Of a stretch of DNA of 64,000 nucleotides, positions 1 through 8,474 are shown piece after piece. The stretch spans positions 20,671-84,670 of the forward strand of contig JANOTP010000284.1 in NCBI GenBank assembly GCA_031416415.1, read 5' to 3'. Each line of letters opens with the position of its first letter. Positions within the stretch are counted from its first letter, which is position 1. This stretch comes from JANYCO01 sp031416415. GTDB taxonomy: Bacteria; Bacteroidota; Bacteroidia; Cytophagales; Cytophagaceae. The notes beneath the pieces are model-generated. The model saw only the letters and a list, made by a program, of their open reading frames with translations. It was not told the DNA's origin and ran no database searches. Made by a program: the position numbers and the translations under genes.

Positions 1-608
1 GCAAATGAAACATATACCAAGGATTCAAAGAAGTCGGGACTAATCATTTGTTTTAAATCGGCTTTGGTATAGCTAATTTGAAAATGGCTATGGTCTGGAA
101 GTATAAAACCGCATATTATTATTACAAAAATCAAGGATAAATTTACGATCGTAAACACGGTTTGAAATCTACTCCCAAGTCTTAGACTTGCTAGATTTAC
201 AACTGTGATACCTACGAGAATTAGTGATGCCAGTAAGTTCGTATTTAAAGGAACAAGATTGGAAAAGTATTCTCCAAATGCCATACATGCAATGGCTACA
301 GGACCAGCAAAACCCAAGGTCGCAGAAACCCAACCTGAGAGAAACCCTAGGGCGGGATGGTACAAATTGGAGAGGTATCTATATTCACCACCCGATCGAG
401 GCATAGAAACGGCTAGTTCTGCATAGGAAAGCGCACCACATAGGGCCACTATGCCACCGGCTACCCATAACATAAGTAATGCTGAAATAGATTTTATCCC
501 AATTACTTGAAATCCAAGACTGGTAAATACTCCTGTTCCAATCATGCTTGCCACAATTAGACTTATAGCAGTGATCAACCCTATTTTTGGTGTTTCTTTA
601 ATAGACAC
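1..608 (-). CDS. APC-superfamily amino acid permease, N-terminal part (runs off left edge)
   Basis: Reading the minus strand from a GTG at 606-608 gives 202 uninterrupted codons to the window edge. An in-frame TGA lies four codons before the GTG, so the start cannot be further upstream. The protein is strongly hydrophobic. Its first membrane segment holds the unwound-helix motif IGTGVFTSLG, followed by GGIVALCGALSYAELAVSMP and RSGGEYRYL, the signature of APC permeases (LysP/CAT/YfnA-like cationic or neutral amino acid transporters). About five transmembrane segments are visible of the usual twelve. Substrate cannot be told. It is transcribed away from the ABC ATPase gene, with an 86-bp gap between them. 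Confidence 0.85.
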   Translation of the reverse strand, partial: MSIKETPKIGLITAISLIVASMIGTGVFTSLGFQVIGIKSISALLMLWVAGGIVALCGALSYAELAVSMPRSGGEYRYLSNLYHPALGFLSGWVSATLGFAGPVAIACMAFGEYFSNLVPLNTNLLASLILVGITVVNLASLRLGSRFQTVFTIVNLSLIFVIIICGFILPDHSHFQISYTKADLKQMISPDFFESLVYVSF

Positions 609-694
609 TTTTGCTTTTCAGTTTATTATTAAAAATGAACGCTACAAAAATATAAAAAGAAGGGAGATTTCCTCACAAATCCGTCTTGCTAAGC

Positions 695-1363
695 CTAATA
701 TTTTTCTAGAAAGGATAGATTTCTATCAACCGATTCTTTTGAAATAATTTCTAAACAAGGATTTTCAGTGGAAAGATTGAGTAAATAGCCTTCCATTGAA
801 TATAGATTGAGTAAATCGTGAGTGATGCACAGGATAAGTTTTTGTTGGGTAAAAACAAGATTACTTAAAAGTTGGAATACTCTTTTTTTATTTTGGACAT
901 CTAAGTATTGAGTTGGTTCGTCTAAAAGTAGTATTTCCTTGTTTTGAAGTAATACTTGAGCCAACCAAACGAGTTGTTGTTCGCCGCCAGATAATTCTAA
1001 AACATTTTTATCGAAAAGATCTCCAATGCCTAATTCTTCAAAAATAGTCCAAGTATCCTTAAAATCAGTTTTAGTGTAGTGCTCAAAAAATTTCTTCTCT
1101 TTGAATTTTCCCATCACAGCAAGTTCGCTGGCAGTAATTTCGAAATGAGTAGTATTTTTTTGGCTTAGAAGCGATGGAATAGAAGACAAATAAATCTCCC
1201 CCGTATAAGGGAGGAGATTTGATATTGCTTTAAACAGACTGGTCTTACCGGAACCATTATGACCTATAACAGCTACAAAAGCAGGTTTTTTTAGCTCTAT
1301 TGAAATGTTCTTAACAAGAATTTTCTGAGCTAACCTAATTTGTACGTTTTTTAGACTTAGCAC
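695..1363 (-). CDS. ABC transporter ATP-binding protein, FepC/BtuD-like, orphan
   Basis: A complete 222-residue nucleotide-binding domain, with Walker A GHNGSGKT (34-41), signature LSGGEQQ (124-130), Walker B ILLLDEP (144-150) and switch His182. The LSGGEQQ form, with ATPases such as FepC, FhuC and BtuD as the nearest style, suggests iron-chelate or cobalamin import. No permease or binding protein lies beside it, so the partner must be encoded elsewhere or the role differs. The start is GTG (1361-1363). It follows the DUF2795 gene by 13 bp and is probably cotranscribed with it. The assignment as an ABC ATPase is certain; the substrate is a guess. Confidence 0.85.
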   Translation of the reverse strand: MLSLKNVQIRLAQKILVKNISIELKKPAFVAVIGHNGSGKTSLFKAISNLLPYTGEIYLSSIPSLLSQKNTTHFEITASELAVMGKFKEKKFFEHYTKTDFKDTWTIFEELGIGDLFDKNVLELSGGEQQLVWLAQVLLQNKEILLLDEPTQYLDVQNKKRVFQLLSNLVFTQQKLILCITHDLLNLYSMEGYLLNLSTENPCLEIISKESVDRNLSFLEKY

Positions 1364-1376
1364 CGGTCAAATACTA

Positions 1377-1598
1377 CTAATACTCGTCTTCGTTGAAAAA
1401 GAAGTCGTCTTTAGTAGGGTAATCAGGCCATATTTCCTCAATACTTTCGTAAGGTTGTCCATCATCCTCCAATTCTTGAAGGTTTTCTACTACTTCCATA
1501 GGTGCTCCTGTGCGCACAGCAAAGTCAATTAATTCTTCCTTAGTGGCAGGCCAGGGTGCATCTTCCAAAAAGGAAGCTAATTCAAGTGTCCAGTACAT
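1377..1598 (-). CDS. DUF2795 domain protein, small acidic
   Basis: A 73-residue acidic protein beginning MYWTLELASFLEDAPWPATK and ending in an Asp/Glu/Phe-rich tail. The pattern of SFLEDAPWPATKEELIDFA followed by a short helical segment is the DUF2795 family as it occurs, nearly invariant, across Bacteroidota. No enzymatic motif is visible and the function is unknown. It is first in a likely two-gene unit with the ABC ATPase and has a good promoter just upstream (1621-1650). Confidence 0.8.
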   Translation of the reverse strand: MYWTLELASFLEDAPWPATKEELIDFAVRTGAPMEVVENLQELEDDGQPYESIEEIWPDYPTKDDFFFNEDEY

Positions 1599-1620
1599 AG
1601 TTTACCGTTTATTATTTCCG

Positions 1621-1650
1621 CAAAAGTAAAATTTTATTTCTTTATACAAA
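1621..1650 (-). promoter_or_regulatory. Bacteroidota-type promoter of the DUF2795 gene
   Basis: On the minus strand TTTG (1647-1650) is followed after 18 bp by TACTTTTG (1621-1628), matching the -33 TTTG and -7 TAnnTTTG elements known for Bacteroidota sigma factors. The -7 element ends 22 bp before the ATG. Confidence 0.55.
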
Positions 1651-1837
1651 TTATTTTAAGCAAAGTTTCACGTTTGTGGATAATTAAATCGTATCTGCTT
1701 GATAAAACAGGATTTCAACGGGTTTTATTATTCCTTTACCCTAATTTTTACCATCTTTGTAACCCGATTTAAAAAGCTGAATCTGGATTACCTTGTCTAA
1801 AAAACGAGTCAACTTATAACTATTAACGAATAATTCA

Positions 1838-3511
1838 ATGAGTAACGAAACCATCATTTTTTCAATGGCAGGGGTGAGTAAGATTTACCCTCCTAAAAAA
1901 CAGGTTCTGAAAGATATTTATTTGTCTTTTTTCTATGGTGCTAAAATTGGAGTACTAGGTCTTAACGGTTCTGGTAAATCTTCACTTTTGAGAATAATAG
2001 CAGGAGTAGACAAAGAATTTATAGGCGATTTGGCCTTTACTGGTGGGTATAGTGTTGGTTTGTTAGAACAAGAACCACATCTGGATCCAACCAAAACGGT
2101 AAAAGAAATTATTGAAGAAGGCGTGCAAGAAATAATGGACCTGTTAAAAGAGTTCGAAGATATCAACTTGAAATTTGGAGAACCAATGAGCGACGATGAG
2201 ATGACAAAGCTCATAGAACGTCAAGGTGAAGTACAAGAAAAATTAGACCATGCTAATGCTTGGGAGATAGATAGTAAATTAGAAAGAGCTATGGACGCTC
2301 TACGTTGCCCACCTTCGGAGGCACTAGTAGGAAATCTTTCCGGTGGTGAGAAAAGAAGAGTAGCCATGTGTCGTTTGCTTTTAAAAGAACCAGATATTTT
2401 ATTACTCGATGAGCCTACCAATCACTTGGATGCTGAATCTGTAAATTGGTTGGAACAACATTTGGCGCAATACAAAGGAACTGTTATTGCGGTTACCCAT
2501 GATAGATATTTCCTTGATAACGTAGCGGGTTGGATTTTGGAACTTGACAGAGGCGAGGGTATTCCATGGAAAGGGAACTATTCATCATGGTTGGAACAAA
2601 AACATGCTCGTCTAGCGAAAGAAGAAAAAACGGAATCGAAACGTCAGAAAACCTTACAACGTGAGTTGGAATGGGTGCGTATGGCTCCAAAGGCGCGTCA
2701 AGCGAAATCGAAAGCGCGTATCAGTTCGTATGAAAAATTACTTGGTGAGGATGCAAAACAAAAAGAAGATAAACTGGAATTGTTCATTCCAGCTGGAAAT
2801 AGACTAGGTGCAAAAGTAATCGAAGCAGTAAATGTTGCGAAAGCATTTGGCGATAAATTATTGTATGAGAATTTAAACTTTGCCCTTCCACAAGGGGGAA
2901 TCGTTGGTATCATTGGCCCTAACGGTGCTGGTAAGACTACGTTGTTTAATCTTATTACTGGAAAATTAAAACCAGATGCAGGAAGTTTTGAAGTAGGAGA
3001 GACCGTTGAAATCGGCTACCTAGATCAAGAACATAATACACTGGATCCAAACAAAACAGTATTCGAACTTATTTCTGGAGGTACAGAAACGATGTTACTT
3101 GCAGGCAAACAAGTAAACTCTCGTGCGTATGTCAGTAAATTCAATTTTGCTGGTGCAGACCAAGAGAAAAAAGTGGGAGCACTTTCTGGTGGTGAAAGAA
3201 ATCGTGTACATCTTGCTATGACACTTAAGATGGGAGCAAATCTTTTATTACTCGATGAGCCTACCAATGATCTTGATATTAATACGCTTCGTGCGCTGGA
3301 AGAAGCGCTTGATAATTTCGGGGGCTGTGCAGTAGTCATCTCCCACGATCGTTGGTTCCTCGATAGAGTAGCTACGCATATTTTAGCCTTCGAGGGCGAT
3401 TCTCAAGTATATTGGTTTGAAGGAAACTTCTCTGACTACGAAGAAAACAGAAAGAAAAGACTGGGAGATTCTGAGCCGAAGAGAATACGCTATAAGAAGC
3501 TGGTGGATTAA
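1838..3511 (+). CDS. ettA: Energy-dependent translational throttle protein EttA (ABC-F)
   Basis: 557 residues with two ATP-binding cassettes in tandem and no membrane segment: Walker A GLNGSGKSS (41-49), signature LSGGEKRR, Walker B ILLLDEPTNHLD, then a charged linker, second Walker A GPNGAGKTT, signature LSGGERNR and LLLLDEPTNDLD. Length and the LDEPTNHLD/LDEPTNDLD pair fit ABC-F proteins of the EttA group, which bind the ribosomal E site and gate entry into elongation according to the ADP/ATP ratio. The ATG start gives the canonical N-terminus ending in IYPPKKQVLKDI. A stem-loop terminator follows at 3534, so it is probably monocistronic. Confidence 0.9.
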   Translation: MSNETIIFSMAGVSKIYPPKKQVLKDIYLSFFYGAKIGVLGLNGSGKSSLLRIIAGVDKEFIGDLAFTGGYSVGLLEQEPHLDPTKTVKEIIEEGVQEIMDLLKEFEDINLKFGEPMSDDEMTKLIERQGEVQEKLDHANAWEIDSKLERAMDALRCPPSEALVGNLSGGEKRRVAMCRLLLKEPDILLLDEPTNHLDAESVNWLEQHLAQYKGTVIAVTHDRYFLDNVAGWILELDRGEGIPWKGNYSSWLEQKHARLAKEEKTESKRQKTLQRELEWVRMAPKARQAKSKARISSYEKLLGEDAKQKEDKLELFIPAGNRLGAKVIEAVNVAKAFGDKLLYENLNFALPQGGIVGIIGPNGAGKTTLFNLITGKLKPDAGSFEVGETVEIGYLDQEHNTLDPNKTVFELISGGTETMLLAGKQVNSRAYVSKFNFAGADQEKKVGALSGGERNRVHLAMTLKMGANLLLLDEPTNDLDINTLRALEEALDNFGGCAVVISHDRWFLDRVATHILAFEGDSQVYWFEGNFSDYEENRKKRLGDSEPKRIRYKKLVD

Positions 3512-3533
3512 TATTTTGTGAAAACATAATTTT

Positions 3534-3561
3534 AAAAAGCCAGATATTCATCTGGCTTTTT
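3534..3561 (+). terminator. Intrinsic terminator of ettA
   Basis: A perfect 12-bp inverted repeat, AAAAAGCCAGAT / ATCTGGCTTTTT, with a 4-nt loop (ATTC), ends in a T run 22 bp after the ettA stop. Confidence 0.85.
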
Positions 3562-3577
3562 TATTTAAATAAATAAA

Positions 3578-4468
3578 ATGAAAAATTTAGTAGGAGCAAT
3601 TTTAATATTTATAGGGGCGGTTTGTTTTTCCGCAAAAGCAATCATGGTGAAACTTTCGTATCTACATGAAGTAGATGCAATCACCGTACTTACATTAAGA
3701 ATGTTGTTTGCACTTCCCTTTTATATCATAATATTATTTTTAAATCGTAAAAAACTTTCCGAAGTAAAAAGTTCGCTAACCAGAAGAGACTGGATCAATG
3801 TAGTGATAATGGGTGTTATAGGATATTATCTGGCGAGCATTTTTGATTTTATAGGTTTGGAATATGTTACTGCTGGGTTAGAACGATTGATTTTGTTCAT
3901 ATATCCTACGCTTGTAGTTATTTTATCCGCTATTTTTTTGAAAAAGAAAATTGGGAAAACAGAATATATTGCTTTAGGGTTAACTTATTTGGGAGTATTT
4001 GTAGTGTTTTTTGACGATGCTATTGTTGCACAAAATAATGTATGGTTGGGAACTGCTTGTATATTTGGAAGTGCACTTACCTATGCCATTTATCTTATTG
4101 GTACGGGCCAGCTAACACCCAAACTAGGCTCTGTAAATTTCACTGCGCTTTCCATGATTATTTCATCGCTAGTAGTTTTTATTCATTATCTTTTTGTTGG
4201 AAAGATTGAACATCTATTTGCAAATAAAGAAGTGTTAATACTTACCTTCAATATGGCTGTTTTCTCTACTGTAATTCCTTCTTTTATGATTGCAGAAGGA
4301 ATCAGAAGGATTGGTTCTGGTAGAGCTTCTATTGTAGCCAGTATTGGACCTGTTTCCACTATTGTACTTGCGTATTTTTTTCTCAATGAAGGGTTTGGAC
4401 CTATTCAATTGGCCGGTACATTGTTGGTATTGGCAGGCGTAATTGCAGTTAGCTTAAAAAAGGGTTAA
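3578..4468 (+). CDS. EamA/DMT-family transporter
   Basis: 296 residues, almost entirely hydrophobic, with about ten transmembrane helices arranged as two similar halves, as in the drug/metabolite transporter (EamA, RhaT-like) family. Each half ends with the usual short-loop motif (for example LERLILFIYPTLVVILSAIF in the first half and GPVSTIVLAYFFLNE in the second). Members export amino acids or other small metabolites; the substrate here cannot be inferred. It lies 16 bp after the ettA terminator and has no partner gene downstream. Confidence 0.8.
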   Translation: MKNLVGAILIFIGAVCFSAKAIMVKLSYLHEVDAITVLTLRMLFALPFYIIILFLNRKKLSEVKSSLTRRDWINVVIMGVIGYYLASIFDFIGLEYVTAGLERLILFIYPTLVVILSAIFLKKKIGKTEYIALGLTYLGVFVVFFDDAIVAQNNVWLGTACIFGSALTYAIYLIGTGQLTPKLGSVNFTALSMIISSLVVFIHYLFVGKIEHLFANKEVLILTFNMAVFSTVIPSFMIAEGIRRIGSGRASIVASIGPVSTIVLAYFFLNEGFGPIQLAGTLLVLAGVIAVSLKKG

Positions 4469-4516
4469 TTTTATAATATATTGAATATTAATATTTTATA
4501 AAATTTTATATTAATT

Positions 4517-4617
4517 ATGCGGAGAATAGATTGGTTAATCTCCGCATAAAATGCGGAGATTAACTTTAATATGCGGAGAATAGTTATTATATTTACCGCA
4601 AGATATGCGGAGAATAG
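4517..4617 (+). promoter_or_regulatory. ATGCGGAGA repeat operator of the Fic gene, overlapping its start codon
   Basis: Five copies of a 13-bp element, ATGCGGAGAATAG or ATGCGGAGATTAA, lie at 4517-4529 (+), 4535-4547 (-), 4551-4563 (+), 4571-4583 (+) and 4605-4617 (+). The second and third form a 14-bp perfect inverted repeat (4534-4547 / 4551-4564) with a 3-nt loop. The last copy starts at the ATG of the Fic gene, so its first codons ATG CGG AGA ATA are themselves a repeat. Forward copies are spaced 34, 20 and 34 bp. This looks like a multi-site operator, probably autoregulatory; that part is inference. Confidence 0.75.
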
Positions 4618-5720
4618 CACACTATATACACCAACGTAAGGAATGGCCAGATTTTTCTTGGAATCAGGAAAACCTTACTGTGTCCTTAGCAAAAGTGCGA
4701 AATATGCAGGGCAGGTTAATAGGCAAAATGGAAGCTTTAGGTTTTCATCTTTTAGAAGAAGCAATGTTATCTACTCTTACATTGGATGTTTTAAAATCTA
4801 CCGAGATAGAGGGGGAGTTTTTAAATCCTGAACAAGTTCGTTCTTCTATAGCGAGAAGATTGGGTATGGATGTATCAGGACTAATAGCTTCGGATAGAAA
4901 TGTAGATGGTGTAGTAGAAATGATGCTAGATGCTACACAACAATATAAGCAACCGTTGTCGAAAGAAAGGTTGTGTAGTTGGCACGCTTCTCTATTTCCT
5001 ACAGGTAAAAGCGGTATGTATTCTATAACGGTAGGAGATTGGAGAAAAGATGAAACTGGTCCTATGCAGGTAGTTTCTGGAGCATTGGGAAAAGAGCGTA
5101 TACATTTTCAGGCGCCCGATGCTGCTAGCTTAGAGAAAGAGATGACCATATTTATAAAATGGTTTAATACAGAAAATAAGCTTGAACCTGTTATGAAAGC
5201 TGGATTGGCACATCTGTGGTTTGTTACAATACATCCGTTTGACGATGGAAATGGACGTATTGCTCGTGCACTTACCGATATGCTGCTTGCTCGGGTCGAT
5301 GAAAGTCCTCAACGGTTTTATAGTATGTCGGCACAAATACGAGTAATGCGAAATGAGTATTATTCGATACTTGAAAAAACACAGCAAGGTACACTTGATG
5401 TGACAGGCTGGATGTCATGGTTTTTAGATTGTATGAACGGAGCGTTAAATGCTACTGATAAAAATCTTTCTGAAGTATTGACTAAGGCAAAGTTTTGGGA
5501 AAAACATGCCCATACTCCTTTGAACGAAAGACAACGACAACTAGTAAATAAAATGTTCGATAATTTTTTTGGAAAAATGACGTCTTCAAAATGGGCAAAG
5601 ATAGCAAAATGCTCTCCGGATACTGCTCTTCGTGATATTCAGGATCTTATTGCTAAGGAATTATTGGTGAAAGAAAGCGCTGGAGGAAGAAGTACTACTT
5701 ATCAGTTAAAATACATATAA
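4605..5720 (+). CDS. Fic-domain AMPylase-like protein with DUF4172 N-terminus and C-terminal winged helix
   Basis: 371 residues. The N-terminal part (about 1-80) resembles DUF4172 and carries an inhibitory-helix motif S65-TEI-E69-G70, matching (S/T)xxxE(G/N) of class II Fic proteins. The Fic core holds the full catalytic loop HPFDDGNGR (210-218), so nucleotidyl transfer from ATP (usually AMPylation) is likely, normally held off by Glu69. Residues about 298-368 look like a winged helix-turn-helix, which suggests DNA binding. No separate FicA-type antitoxin is adjacent, consistent with built-in inhibition. The start codon lies in an operator repeat. Target protein unknown. Confidence 0.88.
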   Translation: MRRIAHYIHQRKEWPDFSWNQENLTVSLAKVRNMQGRLIGKMEALGFHLLEEAMLSTLTLDVLKSTEIEGEFLNPEQVRSSIARRLGMDVSGLIASDRNVDGVVEMMLDATQQYKQPLSKERLCSWHASLFPTGKSGMYSITVGDWRKDETGPMQVVSGALGKERIHFQAPDAASLEKEMTIFIKWFNTENKLEPVMKAGLAHLWFVTIHPFDDGNGRIARALTDMLLARVDESPQRFYSMSAQIRVMRNEYYSILEKTQQGTLDVTGWMSWFLDCMNGALNATDKNLSEVLTKAKFWEKHAHTPLNERQRQLVNKMFDNFFGKMTSSKWAKIAKCSPDTALRDIQDLIAKELLVKESAGGRSTTYQLKYI

Positions 5721-5738
5721 TTAACTGTACGAATTGCA

Positions 5739-5753
5739 TATATTTGTACTTTG
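5739..5753 (+). promoter_or_regulatory. Possible -7 element of hslU
   Basis: TATATTTG at 5739-5746 matches TAnnTTTG. A second, shorter near-match TACTTTG follows at 5747-5753. Both lie about 50-60 bp before the hslU ATG. No clear -33 TTTG at the right distance was seen. Confidence 0.35.
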
Positions 5754-5800
5754 CATAAACTCATAAATTTAAGAGTTCCACAGAATTGAAAATTAACTCC

Positions 5801-7189
5801 ATGATTGATAACTCAAAATATTATACCCCTTCTCAAATTGTTGAAGAGCTTGATAAATATATCATAGGTCAGCACGAAGCCAAGAGAAATGTAGCGATTG
5901 CATTGCGCAACCGTTGGAGAAGAATGAGTGCTTCAGAAGATATGAAAAATGAAATTGTACCCAACAATATTCTAATGATTGGCTCAACAGGTGTTGGCAA
6001 AACTGAGATTGCACGTAGACTTGCAAAACTTTCGGATGCTCCCTTTACAAAAGTGGAAGCCTCAAAATTTACCGAGGTAGGGTATGTGGGTAGAGATGTA
6101 GAAAGCATGGTGCGTGATCTGGTAGAGCAAAGTGTGAATATGGTAAAAAATCAGCGCAAAGAAGAAGTAAAAGTTAAAGCTGCATTGGCAGTAGAAGAAA
6201 TTATTTTGGATGCACTGATTCCTCCTATTAAAAAAACTACTGGGACCGTGTTGAATGGTGATGGGAAAAGTATTTCTCATGAAGACCAAGAATTGAATGA
6301 AAAAACGAGAGAGCATTTCAGAGAGAAAATAAAAAATGGTGAACTTGACGAACGAAAAATAGAAATTGATGTTCAACACAATCCTGTTACTGGAATGGGT
6401 GTCATAGGTGGTCAGATGGACGAGAGCACCATGATGAACATTCAGGACATGATTGGTGGAATGATGCCTAAGAAAAACAAGAAGAGAAAAGTAACGGTAG
6501 CTGATGCCCGTAAAATTCTTTTAGACGAAGAAGCTGCTAAGCTCATTGATATGGATGAAGTAAAAGAAGAGGCGATTAAAAGAGCAGAAAATACTGGAAT
6601 TATATTTATTGACGAAATTGATAAAATAGCCAATTCGAAAAAAAATGGAGGCGGAGGAGCTGATGTAAGTCGTGAAGGTGTGCAGCGTGATTTACTTCCC
6701 ATCGTAGAAGGAAGTACTGTTAATACCAAATACGGCGCAATTAATACAGACCACATTCTGTTTATTGCGGCAGGTGCTTTTCACGTGTCGAAACCCTCTG
6801 ATCTTATCCCTGAGTTACAAGGACGTTTTCCAATCCGTGTAGAATTGAATAGTCTTACTAAAGAAGATTTTTATAAAATATTAAAAGCACCAAAAAATGC
6901 CTTGACAAAACAATACGAAGCGCTACTTGCTTCAGAAGGTGTAGGGTTGAGCTTCAACGATGATGCATTAGAAAAAATCGCTGAAATAGCCTTTGATGTA
7001 AATTCAGAAGTTGAAAATATTGGTGCCAGAAGACTTCATACTGTTATGAGTTTATTGTTAAATGAATTTATGTTTGATGTGCCAGATAAAATTGGTCCGA
7101 ACGCAAAAATTCTAGTTACAAAAGAACTTGTTCAGGAAAAACTTTCGGGTATGGTTAAAAACAGGGACCTGAGTCAGTATATTTTGTAG
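5801..7189 (+). CDS. hslU: ATP-dependent protease ATPase subunit HslU
   Basis: 462 residues from ATG 5801; an in-frame TTG at 5786 would add five residues and is less likely, because the family begins close to YYTPSQIVEELDKYIIGQ. AAA+ motifs: Walker A GSTGVGKT (61-68), pore loop GYVGRD (94-99), Walker B IIFIDEID (267-274) and the FHVSKPSDLIPELQGRFP sensor block. A long charged insertion between about 110 and 240 is the I domain that handles substrates. The C-terminal YIL tail is the part that docks on HslV. It unfolds proteins for the HslV peptidase; hslV is not in this window. Confidence 0.95.
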   Translation: MIDNSKYYTPSQIVEELDKYIIGQHEAKRNVAIALRNRWRRMSASEDMKNEIVPNNILMIGSTGVGKTEIARRLAKLSDAPFTKVEASKFTEVGYVGRDVESMVRDLVEQSVNMVKNQRKEEVKVKAALAVEEIILDALIPPIKKTTGTVLNGDGKSISHEDQELNEKTREHFREKIKNGELDERKIEIDVQHNPVTGMGVIGGQMDESTMMNIQDMIGGMMPKKNKKRKVTVADARKILLDEEAAKLIDMDEVKEEAIKRAENTGIIFIDEIDKIANSKKNGGGGADVSREGVQRDLLPIVEGSTVNTKYGAINTDHILFIAAGAFHVSKPSDLIPELQGRFPIRVELNSLTKEDFYKILKAPKNALTKQYEALLASEGVGLSFNDDALEKIAEIAFDVNSEVENIGARRLHTVMSLLLNEFMFDVPDKIGPNAKILVTKELVQEKLSGMVKNRDLSQYIL

Positions 7190-7223
7190 GTTTGAAGTTC
7201 AACTTTCAACTTCCCTAAAAAAA

Positions 7224-8159
7224 ATGAAAATAGTACTACTTGATGCAAAAACACTCGGGGATCTAAAAGAACTCGAACAGTTGAATAAATTCGGTGAAGT
7301 AATCGTTTACCAGTATACAAAATCAGACGAAGTATCAGATAGGGTAGGAGATGCAGAGATTGTTATTACTAATAAAGTAATTATTAATAAAAATGTTTTA
7401 GATCAGGCAAAAAATTTAAAACTAATTTGTGTAGCTGCTACTGGAACTAATAATATCAATATGGTTTACGCGGAAGAAAAAGGTGTGTCGGTGATGAACG
7501 TAAAAGGATATTCAACGGATGGCGTAGCGCAACACACTTTTGCGCTGATATTACACCTTCTTAATCATATTAATTTATATGACCCTTACGTCAAAAATAA
7601 ATCGTATTCAGCCTCTAATATATTTACACATCATGCTTGGCCTATTTATGAACTAGCGTCAATGAAGTTTGGTATTGTGGGTTTTGGAGCAATCGGTCAA
7701 AAGGTAGCGGAGATAGCGAATGCTTTTGGTGCAGAAGTTATTTTTTATTCTACTACTGGAAAAAATACGAATAAAAAATTCAAAAATGTTTCCCTGACCG
7801 AATTGTTAAGCACGTCAGATATAGTTTCTATTCATGCACCAATGAATGAGACGACAGTAAATTTAATTTCCTATAAGGAAATTAAAAAAATGAAATCTTC
7901 TGCTATCCTTATAAATACTGGTAGAGGAGGAATAGTTAATGAAAGAGATCTTGCAAAAGCGCTAGACGAGGATCTGATAAGAGCTGCCGCGTTAGATGTT
8001 TTTGAGAAAGAACCTCTTCCCGAAGACAATCCATTATTGCTTATTCGTAACCGCGATCGTCTTATTACAACTCCTCATGTGGCATGGGCGGGAGTAGAGT
8101 CAAGGAAGCGATTGATAGAAGGGATTTGTGCTAATATTGAAAGGTTTTTGAATGCTTAG
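7224..8159 (+). CDS. D-2-hydroxyacid dehydrogenase, glycerate dehydrogenase-like
   Basis: 311 residues with the family's Rossmann motif GFGAIG (153-158), the NTGRGGIVNE block with catalytic Arg234, Glu263 in FEKEPLP, and His285 in TTPHVAW. NAD(P)-dependent reduction of a 2-keto acid (hydroxypyruvate or glyoxylate are the usual candidates) follows from the family. It lacks the C-terminal ACT domain of SerA, so it is unlikely to be the phosphoglycerate enzyme. It follows hslU by 34 bp and may be read through from it. Confidence 0.85.
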   Translation: MKIVLLDAKTLGDLKELEQLNKFGEVIVYQYTKSDEVSDRVGDAEIVITNKVIINKNVLDQAKNLKLICVAATGTNNINMVYAEEKGVSVMNVKGYSTDGVAQHTFALILHLLNHINLYDPYVKNKSYSASNIFTHHAWPIYELASMKFGIVGFGAIGQKVAEIANAFGAEVIFYSTTGKNTNKKFKNVSLTELLSTSDIVSIHAPMNETTVNLISYKEIKKMKSSAILINTGRGGIVNERDLAKALDEDLIRAAALDVFEKEPLPEDNPLLLIRNRDRLITTPHVAWAGVESRKRLIEGICANIERFLNA

Positions 8160-8237
8160 TTCAAAAAAAATAGTATAAAATAAATCTAAAGTTGAAAAAA
8201 AAATGTTATATTCATAATAATAAAATTATTTAATAGT

Positions 8238-8474
8238 ATGGATATTAAATTAAAAAAATATGAATTAATGGAATGGCTAATGCTAGTAAATGACGAAGCT
8301 ACATTATACCAATTAGAAGCTTTTAAAAAAAGTAGTGAAAAAGATTTTTGGGAAGAGCTTCCTGAGCCTGTTAAATTGTCAATTGAAAAGGCAAAACTTG
8401 AGTTAGACAAGGGCGAGGGTATTTCACATGAAAAAGTGATATCAGAAATAAAAAAACGTTTTTTAAATACATAA
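8238..8474 (+). CDS. Antitoxin of a type II toxin-antitoxin pair
   Basis: A 78-residue, highly charged, helical protein whose C-terminal half (EPVKLSIEKAKLELDKGE then SHEKVISEIKKRF) is the linear toxin-binding segment typical of the small addiction-module antitoxins found with RelE/ParE toxins in Bacteroidota. The stop codon overlaps the toxin's ATG by one base (TAATG), so the two are translationally coupled. No recognisable DNA-binding fold can be picked out by eye. Confidence 0.7.
   Translation: MDIKLKKYELMEWLMLVNDEATLYQLEAFKKSSEKDFWEELPEPVKLSIEKAKLELDKGEGISHEKVISEIKKRFLNT

Noticed and set aside
205..747. Plus-strand frames of 60-73 codons (205-426, 224-406, 544-747) near the left edge
   Set aside because: They are shadows of the minus-strand APC permease, which shows a continuous family match, or of the gap before the ABC gene, and have no family resemblance.
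5786..5800. TTG start five codons before hslU ATG
   Set aside because: The family starts close to YYTPSQIVEELDKY, which the ATG at 5801 gives with a normal lead; TTG adds nothing conserved.
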